The notes beneath the pieces are model-generated. The model had not been told where the DNA came from, made no database searches, and worked only from the letters and a program-made list of their open reading frames with translations. Shown in pieces: positions 12,447 through 17,129 of a stretch of 17,129 bases of DNA. The position numbers and the translations under genes were made by a program. Within the stretch, counting starts at the first letter, position 1. The number at the start of each line of letters is the position of its first letter. Origin of the DNA: JBFMFE01 sp040752295 (GTDB lineage: Bacteria > UBP15 > UBA6099 > JBFMBQ01); assembly GCA_040752295.1 (NCBI GenBank), contig JBFMFE010000240.1:1-17129 (forward strand), in the 5' to 3' direction.

Positions 12447-13820
12447 CTACTGCGTCCCCGGAAAAAAGAATTCCCTCGCGGAGGTCTGGAGCGGGTGTTT
12501 GTGTATGTTGAGGTACGCTTTTTCGTCGCCGGGTTTGTAGTAGGGGGGGAAATAGACGTAGACGAGGATTTTGTGAGTGCCGGCTTTGGCGTCTAATATG
12601 TTTGCGACGGTGAACCCCATGTTTCCGATCTGACCCGGTTCTTCTTCCGGGGGGTCCGGCGAGTTGACGTCGTCAACGAGGTAGTTGTTGAGCCGGAGCG
12701 GGAACTGGTCCGGTGGGGGTTTCACGAGGTACATCATCCAGGCGCCCTGTTTTTCGCCGGCGAGGAGCATCCATTCGAATTCCTCGTTGTGGATTTTCTT
12801 TTCCTCGGCGGAGGGGACGCCGTCAACGAGGATACCTTTCGTGTGGTGTGGGTTGTAGTATTTCATTCCGACGGCGTTTTTGTTGAAGTCGAGTGTGCTT
12901 CTGAAGTACGCGGTGCGGACGACGCCTTTAATGGTGGTGAGGTCAATGGGGATGTCAATGTAGACCGGCGTGACGTAGCCGTTGAAGTAGGAGGTGACGT
13001 TGTAGGATTGCGGTGGGGTGGTGATGCCGAGGGCGAGGTAGACGGAGTTTCTGGAGCGGGTTATTCTGCGGACCGGACCGTCGAGGGAGGCGAGTTCCTC
13101 GATGCGGAAACTGTCCTCGTTTCTCGAGAAGCGGAGGGTGCCGCCGAGGGCTTCGACCCTCGATCTGAACTTCACTCTGTCGAGGACGTCGGCGCCGTTG
13201 CCGCCCGCCTCCGTCCGGATGGCGAAGTAGTCAACGATGTTGGGGAACTTCCGCGCCTTTTCGAGCGAACTTTGCCCCACTTTGTAGTACTCGCCCGCGG
13301 TCCAGCCGGGGGTTCCGACCACCTGTACGTAGTCGGTGTCGGAGGCGGGAAGGTTTTCCGGGTCGGCGGAATGAACGAGGTAGGCGTAGGATTTCGCGCC
13401 GGTGAGGGGATCGGCGACTTCGATCTCCGCGCCCCTGTCGAACCGGTACGGGAAGTTTTCCACGGCGGCTTTTTCGCCGGTGTCCTTGCACATGAAGACT
13501 ATCTCGTCGAGTTCCGCCAGTCTGCCCTGGTTGGGTTTTCTGTTCCGCTGTCCCCTTGTGAAGACGAAGACTTCGCCGTTTCCGTTTTTGTCAATCGTCA
13601 CTTCATCAATCTGGAACGGGATGGGTCCGGCGGCGCCGTTCTTGAAGGCGAAAGCCCGGAATCCCGTGATTCGCAGTCCGTGGAGGAAGGGGACTTTGGA
13701 GGCTTTTACTATGACCGGGTCCGCCTGGCGTATTTCCGCCGTGCGGCACGGCGCCGGGACAGAGAGAGCGGCTGCGGCAACGGCGAGCGCGCGGGTCGCA
13801 GCGGCGAGGCTTCGTTTCAC
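12447..13820 (-). CDS. Secreted protein of unknown function
   Basis: 457 residues from GTG at 13820. The first 28 or so (VKRSLAAATRALAVAAAALSVPAPC...) form a signal peptide. The mature part is beta-rich with no transmembrane segment. Recognisable blocks are PIPFQIDEV (near 65), LAELDEIVFMCKDTGE (near 105), DPLTGAKSYAYLV, and a C-terminal sandwich-like stretch with GTHKILVYVYFPPYYKPGDEKAYL. The 'PFQIDE' plus 'DE-[IL]-VFM..D.G' pair recurs in exported proteins of unknown function in other bacteria, as I recall; I do not know a name. An ATG three codons upstream (13829) overlaps the TATAAT box, so GTG at the transcription start is preferred. No partner gene adjoins it. Confidence 0.7.
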   Translation of the reverse strand: MKRSLAAATRALAVAAAALSVPAPCRTAEIRQADPVIVKASKVPFLHGLRITGFRAFAFKNGAAGPIPFQIDEVTIDKNGNGEVFVFTRGQRNRKPNQGRLAELDEIVFMCKDTGEKAAVENFPYRFDRGAEIEVADPLTGAKSYAYLVHSADPENLPASDTDYVQVVGTPGWTAGEYYKVGQSSLEKARKFPNIVDYFAIRTEAGGNGADVLDRVKFRSRVEALGGTLRFSRNEDSFRIEELASLDGPVRRITRSRNSVYLALGITTPPQSYNVTSYFNGYVTPVYIDIPIDLTTIKGVVRTAYFRSTLDFNKNAVGMKYYNPHHTKGILVDGVPSAEEKKIHNEEFEWMLLAGEKQGAWMMYLVKPPPDQFPLRLNNYLVDDVNSPDPPEEEPGQIGNMGFTVANILDAKAGTHKILVYVYFPPYYKPGDEKAYLNIHKHPLQTSAREFFFPGTQ

Positions 13821-13827
13821 GCGCACC

Positions 13828-13855
13828 ATTATAGCAGCGCCTGTCCCACTGAAAA
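13828..13855 (-). promoter_or_regulatory. Leaderless-type promoter of the secreted-protein gene
   Basis: TTTTCA (13850-13855) and a perfect TATAAT (13828-13833) are 16 bp apart, followed by seven bases and GTG. The predicted start is at or within one base of the GTG, leaving no room for a ribosome-binding site. The -35 box is in the outer end of the duplicated repeat. Confidence 0.55.
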
Positions 13856-13917
13856 ATGATATTTTTGAAATAGTGGGACGGGGTTCCAGATAGTGGGACA
13901 GGCTTCCAGCCTGTCAA
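13840..13917. repeat. 78-bp repeat, copy A
   Basis: It begins CCTGTCCCACTG and ends CCAGCCTGTCAA. Inside, GTCCCACT pairs with AGTGGGAC around a nested AAAAAT/ATTTTT pair, and GACAGGC-TTCCA-GCCTGTC forms a second hairpin. It is separated from copy B by 40 bp. Confidence 0.8.
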
Positions 13918-13957
13918 GTTTTGTAAAAATGGAGGCTTTTTTCTGACAGGCAAGATG

Positions 13958-14050
13958 CCTGTCCCACTGAAAAATGATATTTTTGAAAATGGTATTTTTG
14001 AAATAGTGGGACGGGGTTCCAGATAGTGGGACAGGCTTCCAGCCTGTCAA
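13958..14050. repeat. 78-bp repeat, copy B with a 15-bp internal duplication
   Basis: Same sequence and orientation as copy A, plus an extra GAAAATGGTATTTTT that nearly duplicates the adjacent GAAAAATGATATTTTT. GACAGG-CAAGAT-GCCTGTC overlaps its left end. The copies fill most of the 322-bp gap between the divergent secreted-protein and CNB genes. Confidence 0.8.
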
Positions 14051-14102
14051 AACGAAAAGTTGCGCTGTAGATTTCGGCGGGGTGTGAAAATCCGGCGCGG
14101 CG

Positions 14103-14111
14103 TGCTAAAAT
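14103..14111 (+). promoter_or_regulatory. Extended -10 promoter of the CNB-domain gene
   Basis: TGCTAAAAT fits the extended -10 pattern TGnTAnAAT. There is no good -35 box. The predicted start near 14118 gives a leader of about 25 bases holding GGAGGGG. Confidence 0.42.
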
Positions 14112-14142
14112 GGCACGGTAAAGTCTCACCGGAGGGGTCGCC

Positions 14143-14616
14143 ATGGAGAAGATTGATTGCCTGAAGAGTTCGAGGGTCTTCAAGGGGCTTGACGAAGAGA
14201 CGCTGCGGAAGATAGGCGGAAGCTGCGAGTTCGCGCGGTTCGGGAAGGGGGAGGTGGTCTTCGAGGAGGGTTCGATGGAGAATCTCGATCTTTACGTCGT
14301 GGCGGAGGGGGAGGTGATGATCACGACCGAGCTTGTCGATCCCGCGAACGAGGGGCTGCGCGAGATTTTCTTTCTCACTCTCCTTGAGAGGGGGGACACG
14401 TTCGGCGAGATCGCGATTTTAGACAGGGGTCCGAGGACCGCGACGGTGAAGACGAACGCGGAGACGACCCTTCTGCGTGTGCCGGGGGAATTTCTGGTCC
14501 GGTTCGCCGAAGAGAACGTTGAGGCGGGCTACCGCATCATGAGGAACGTCGCCCAGGTGGTGTGCCGGCGGCTGAGGGAGATGGATTTCGTCATAAAGCA
14601 CGGGGCATTGCTGTGA
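14143..14616 (+). CDS. Stand-alone cyclic-nucleotide-binding domain protein
   Basis: A 157-residue protein that is essentially one CRP/PKA-R-type cNMP-binding fold. It has an N-terminal helix (ESS-like LKSSRVFKGLDEETLRKI), beta-roll strands, and the phosphate-binding cassette GDTFGEIAILDRGPRTATV (84-102), where E89 and R98 are the ligand-contact positions. A final helix follows (NVAQVVCRRLREMDFVI). No helix-turn-helix or enzyme domain is attached, so it cannot be a CRP-type transcription factor and must act through a partner. GGAGGGG lies 5 bases before the ATG. Upstream is the duplicated repeat and the divergent secreted-protein gene. Ligand (cAMP, cGMP, c-di-GMP or none) cannot be read here. 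Confidence 0.85.
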   Translation: MEKIDCLKSSRVFKGLDEETLRKIGGSCEFARFGKGEVVFEEGSMENLDLYVVAEGEVMITTELVDPANEGLREIFFLTLLERGDTFGEIAILDRGPRTATVKTNAETTLLRVPGEFLVRFAEENVEAGYRIMRNVAQVVCRRLREMDFVIKHGALL

Positions 14617-14699
14617 CCGCGCGTCGCGGCGCTCGTCCCGCCGCCCGCCCTCGCCGCGACCCGACGCGGTCTGGTCGCGTTCGCCGGCGGCGCGCCGTG

Positions 14700-14771
14700 A
14701 ATTTTCCGTGTTTCCGTGGTAAAAAGGGGGCATTTCCTGGATTTTCTTGATGTCCAACATAAAATGCCCTC
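14700..14771. repeat. Hairpin repeat in front of the M20 peptidase gene
   Basis: It contains TTCCGTGTTTCCGTGGT, then GGGGGCATTT (14726-14735) pairing with AAATGCCCTC (14762-14771, one G-U pair) across a 26-base loop. It resembles a dispersed 'CCACGGAAACACGGAAA' sequence known from many environmental bacterial genomes (from memory). A possible -10 box TAAAAT (14760-14765) lies in its right arm, about 19 bases before the peptidase ATG. No ribosome-binding site follows. Confidence 0.45.
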
Positions 14772-14783
14772 CTTAGTAACGGC

Positions 14784-15893
14784 ATGATCAACGCGGAAAG
14801 GATGAAGGAGACATTCATCGAGCTTGTGAAGCTCGACAGCCCGTCCGGAGGGGAACGCGAGGTGCAGGAATACCTTGCGGGCGTTCTGAAGCCGTACGCG
14901 GAGTGGATAGAGGAAGATTCCGCTGCGGGACGCACGGGGGGGAACTGCGGGAACCTGTTCGCATACGTAAAGGGGAACCGCGAGGGCGCGCCGACGATAC
15001 TGCTGAACGCCCACACGGACAACGTTGAGCCGTGCCGGGGCGTCAGACCGGTCGTCGAGGGCGGCGTGGTCCGCAGCGACGGTTCAACGGTTCTGGGGGC
15101 GGACGACAAAGCCGGGGTGAGCATCGTGGTGGAGATAGTCCGGGCGCTCGAGGAGCGCGGCGTTCCGCACGGGGGGTTGCTCCTTCTGTTCACGGTGAGC
15201 GAGGAGAAGGGGCTAATGGGTTCGCGGCGCCTGGAAGAGAGGCTGCTGCGCGCCGATTTCGGGTATTCGGTGGACGGTTCGGGCGCGCCGGGGACGATAG
15301 TCGCCCGTTCGCCGACGCACGACACGATCAGGGCGGAGGTGCGGGGGAGAGCCGCGCACGCGGGGATCGAGCCTGAGAAGGGGATCAACGCGGTGCAGGC
15401 GGCGGCGGCGGCGGTGGCGGCGATGAGGCTCGGAAGGATTGACGCGGAGACGACCGCGAACGTGGGGGTGATCAGGGGGGGATACGCAACGAACATCGTG
15501 CCGCCGTCCGCTCACATCGAAGGGGAAGCGCGGAGTCACGACCTCCGCAAGCTCGAAGCCCAGATAGGGCACATGAGGCGCTGCATCGAGGAGGAGTGCG
15601 CAAGGGCGGGGGCGGAGGCGGAGGTGAAGGTCGAGCGTGAGTACGACGCCCTGCTTCTCAGTGAGACGGAGCCTGCGATAGAGCGATTCGTGAACGCCGC
15701 GCGGGGGCTTGGCGTCGAGCCGCGCGTGATCGTGAGCGGCGGAGGCTACGACGCCAACAACATCGCCGCGCGGGGAGTTCCCACGGCGCCCGTTTCGTGC
15801 GGCGTGGCGGCGCCCCACACGACGGAGGAGAGACTTGACCTCGCGGAATTCGAACTGTGCGCGCGGATACTGTTCGAGGCGGTGAGGGGATGA
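14784..15893 (+). CDS. M20 family metallopeptidase, peptidase T-like
   Basis: A 369-residue co-catalytic zinc exopeptidase. The M20 ligand set is complete: H77 and D79 in NAHTDNV, D107 in GADDKAG (bridging), E140 (general base) and E141 in SEEKG, D164 in SVDGSG, and H345 in AAPHTTEE. Residues about 176-285 form the lid and dimerisation domain with HAGIEPEKGINAV. The pattern fits PepT-like tripeptidases (the 'PepT2' branch) better than carboxypeptidase G2 or DapE. There is no signal peptide, so it probably trims peptides in the cytoplasm. The region before the ATG lacks a Shine-Dalgarno and instead contains CCTCC. The gene stands alone. Confidence 0.88.
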   Translation: MINAERMKETFIELVKLDSPSGGEREVQEYLAGVLKPYAEWIEEDSAAGRTGGNCGNLFAYVKGNREGAPTILLNAHTDNVEPCRGVRPVVEGGVVRSDGSTVLGADDKAGVSIVVEIVRALEERGVPHGGLLLLFTVSEEKGLMGSRRLEERLLRADFGYSVDGSGAPGTIVARSPTHDTIRAEVRGRAAHAGIEPEKGINAVQAAAAAVAAMRLGRIDAETTANVGVIRGGYATNIVPPSAHIEGEARSHDLRKLEAQIGHMRRCIEEECARAGAEAEVKVEREYDALLLSETEPAIERFVNAARGLGVEPRVIVSGGGYDANNIAARGVPTAPVSCGVAAPHTTEERLDLAEFELCARILFEAVRG

Positions 15894-15928
15894 GCGGCGA
15901 GGTCCGTCTCCAATATGCGCGAAGCGCC

Positions 15929-16047
15929 CTGGAGTGCCTGCCTGTGCGTGAACGCACGCAGACAGGCGGTGATTTATCACCGCTTTGCCTTTGCCGGCGA
16001 TTAATCGCCGGCATTGAAAGCGGCGATGACTCGCCGCAGTCCAAGGC
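15929..16047 (+). repeat. Modular hairpin repeat, copy 1
   Basis: It starts CTGGAGTGC and ends GCAGTCCAAGGC, ends that are imperfect inverted repeats of each other. Between them are consecutive hairpins: GTGCGT/ACGCAC (15945-15958), GCGGTGAT-TT-ATCACCGC (15966-15983), the 20-bp palindrome GCCGGCGATTAATCGCCGGC (15993-16012), and GCGGCGA-TGAC-TCGCCGC (16020-16037). A shorter version lies in opposite orientation at the right edge of the window. Confidence 0.75.
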
Positions 16048-16170
16048 CTGCCTGCCGCCTGCCCGTGCGGGTGGGCATCGCCTGCGCCTGTCCGCCGCCT
16101 GCCTGTGCGTGCCCGCACGCAGACAGGTGCCGGCGGCACAGGCAGGCGCAGACGGGGCAGACAGGGCGCG
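16048..16170. repeat. G+C-rich cluster of CCTGCCTG/CAGGCAGG repeats
   Basis: Repeated CCTGCCTG and its complement dominate this stretch. GCCTGCCTGTGCGTG occurs here (16098-16112) and at 15937-15951 in copy 1, each time followed by CGCACGCAGACAGG. CGCCTGC...CCGCCG pairs imperfectly with CGGCGG...GCAGGCG. With copy 1 it fills the 313-bp gap between the peptidase and SDR genes. I see no gene there. Confidence 0.6.
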
Positions 16171-16206
16171 GCGCCGCGGGTTCGGCGCACGTGTGGGAGA
16201 GGAGAG

Positions 16207-16956
16207 ATGACGGGGACGGCGCTCAGCGGCAGGGCGGCGGTTGTGACCGGGGCGGGGCGCGGGATCGGGCGCGAGATCGCCCTGCGGTTCGCCCGCGAGG
16301 GGGCAAGGCTTGCGGTTTGTTCCCGCCACGCGGAGACCATAGAGCCGGTCGCCGAGGAGATACGGGCGGGGGGGGGGACGGCGCTCGCCCGGGTCGTGGA
16401 CATATCGGTTCAGGATCAGGTGGAGAAGTTTGTGGAGGACACCTTCGGCGAGTTCGGAAGGGTGGACGTGCTCGTGAACAACGCGGGTATAAACAGGGAC
16501 AATTTTTTTCTCAGGATGAAGCCCGAGGAATGGGACGCCGTGATGGCGGTGAACCTGCGGGGCACGTTTCTGGTGAGCAGGTTTTTCTCGCGCAGGATGA
16601 TAAAGCAGAAAAGCGGCAGGGTCATAAACATAACGTCGGTGGCTGGAGAGGCGGGAAGCCCCGGTCAGGCGAACTACAGCGCCGCGAAAGCCGGGATAAC
16701 GGCTCTCACGAAGACAATGGCGAAGGAGCTTGCCCGGCACGGAATATGTGTGAACGCGATTTCGCCCGGGTATGTTGAGACCGAAATGGTGCGGAGGATG
16801 GAGGGGAAGGTTCTCGAGGGGCTTGCGGACGCGATACCGCTTGGGAGGCTGGGGAGCGTGTGCGACGTCGCCGGCGCGGCTGTTTTTCTCGCATCCGACG
16901 ATTCGTCCTATATCACCGGGCAGGTCATCCGCGTTGACGGCGGGCTGTACATTTGA
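16207..16956 (+). CDS. SDR family oxidoreductase, FabG-like
   Basis: A 249-residue classical short-chain dehydrogenase/reductase. TGAGRGIG (14-21) is the dinucleotide-binding loop, with R39-H41 (CSRH) after strand beta-2 favouring NADP(H). D65, NNAG (91-94), S144 in NITSV, and YSAAK (Y157, K161) complete the catalytic set. The C-terminal SPGYVETEM and the ending (SDDSSYITGQVIRVDGG) are typical of 3-oxoacyl-ACP reductases, so FabG activity is likely but not certain without fatty-acid genes nearby. The start is ATG at 16207, with GGAGAGGAG upstream. An in-frame extension to 16105 would run through the repeat cluster and is rejected. It is probably monocistronic, bracketed by inverted hairpin repeats. 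Confidence 0.85.
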   Translation: MTGTALSGRAAVVTGAGRGIGREIALRFAREGARLAVCSRHAETIEPVAEEIRAGGGTALARVVDISVQDQVEKFVEDTFGEFGRVDVLVNNAGINRDNFFLRMKPEEWDAVMAVNLRGTFLVSRFFSRRMIKQKSGRVINITSVAGEAGSPGQANYSAAKAGITALTKTMAKELARHGICVNAISPGYVETEMVRRMEGKVLEGLADAIPLGRLGSVCDVAGAAVFLASDDSSYITGQVIRVDGGLYI

Positions 16957-16962
16957 TCTGAT

Positions 16963-16983
16963 CCTGAATTATTCAGGCTGTTT
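16963..16983 (+). terminator. Weak intrinsic terminator after the SDR gene
   Basis: CCTGAA-TTA-TTCAGG (16963-16977) followed by CTGTTT, starting seven bases after the stop. The stem is short and the T-run poor, so termination may be inefficient. Confidence 0.35.
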
Positions 16984-17036
16984 GAGAAATGTGAACTTTC
17001 GTACATTCTTCGTCACGATGGATTGCGACGTCATCC

Positions 17037-17113
17037 GCCTTGGACTGCGGCGAGTCATCGCCGCCTTCACTCCCGCGCGGAGCGCGGGAAACAAGGCGGT
17101 GTTTGCACTCCAG
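17037..17113 (-). repeat. Modular hairpin repeat, copy 2 (inverted)
   Basis: On the minus strand it runs from CTGGAGTGC to GCAGTCCAAGGC, the same ends as 15929-16047. The last hairpin, GCGGCGATGACTCGCCGC, is identical in both copies. The middle hairpin is CCCGCGC-TCC-GCGCGGG instead of the 20-bp palindrome, and the first is missing. Sequence differs but pairing is kept. Confidence 0.72.
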
Positions 17114-17129
17114 CCCGCTCACCTTCTCG

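Noticed and set aside
15929..16170. CRISPR array
   Set aside because: The repeated units are self-complementary modules of differing sequence with no regular spacing and no unique spacers; no cas gene is present.
16105..16206. Extended start for the SDR gene at 16105
   Set aside because: The added residues translate palindromic repeats; ATG 16207 has GGAGAGGAG upstream and begins the usual SDR N-terminus.
15213..16403. Minus-strand 396-codon open frame opposite the M20 peptidase and the repeat gap
   Set aside because: It crosses a peptidase gene, a repeat cluster and the SDR start, with Arg/Pro/His-rich composition and no recognisable domain.

Overview
The window is a 17.1 kb G+C-rich stretch of an uncultivated-type bacterial chromosome. 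It carries ordinary housekeeping and metabolic genes on both strands, separated by gaps unusually rich in dispersed, hairpin-forming repeats. No gene fixes the phylum. The mix of a deltaproteobacterial/PVC-like gene set, remnants of a REP-associated (RAYT-like) transposase, several repeat families and two apparently leaderless genes would fit a candidate phylum such as Omnitrophota/Aureabacteria or a PVC relative. That placement is a low-confidence inference.

Left edge (1-1650): the 5' half of a minus-strand tRNA-Ser(GCU) runs off the window. Next comes a scarred accessory zone: a possible fragment of a UDP-GlcNAc 2-epimerase gene, a HEPN reading frame whose C-terminus has been replaced by the tail of a RAYT-like transposase, an intact MNT nucleotidyltransferase antitoxin gene preceded by two tiny coupled cistrons, and a lone HicB-like antitoxin gene. 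It looks like the debris of toxin-antitoxin modules and transposition beside a tRNA.

Centre-left (1682-8016, minus strand): an operon reads from a secreted SpoIVB/S55-type serine peptidase (with a -10 box placed for a leaderless GTG start) into purE and purB, the last two overlapping by 4 bp. Upstream of it lies a GH35 beta-galactosidase without a signal peptide.

Centre (8114-11129, plus strand): a 13-bp perfect dyad and a divergent promoter pair precede a compact unit made of an XRE-cupin regulator, an alpha-methylacyl-CoA racemase/class III CoA-transferase and a TRAP-type periplasmic binding protein. The racemase and binding-protein genes overlap by 4 bp. This suggests regulated uptake and CoA-level processing of an organic acid, although no TRAP membrane subunits are present here.

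Right (11130-17129): a MobA-like nucleotidyltransferase sits between two same-orientation copies of a palindromic repeat, and its best promoter lies in the edge of the first copy. It is followed by a secreted protein of unknown function (minus strand, second leaderless-type start), a duplicated 78-bp repeat, a single-domain cyclic-nucleotide-binding protein, an M20 peptidase (PepT-like) and a FabG-like SDR. The SDR gene is bracketed by inverted copies of a modular hairpin element.

I see no CRISPR array, intact insertion sequence, prophage or biosynthetic cluster. The most novel material is the chimeric HEPN-RAYT frame with its mini-cistrons, the two leaderless-type starts, and the repeat families that appear to supply promoter elements.
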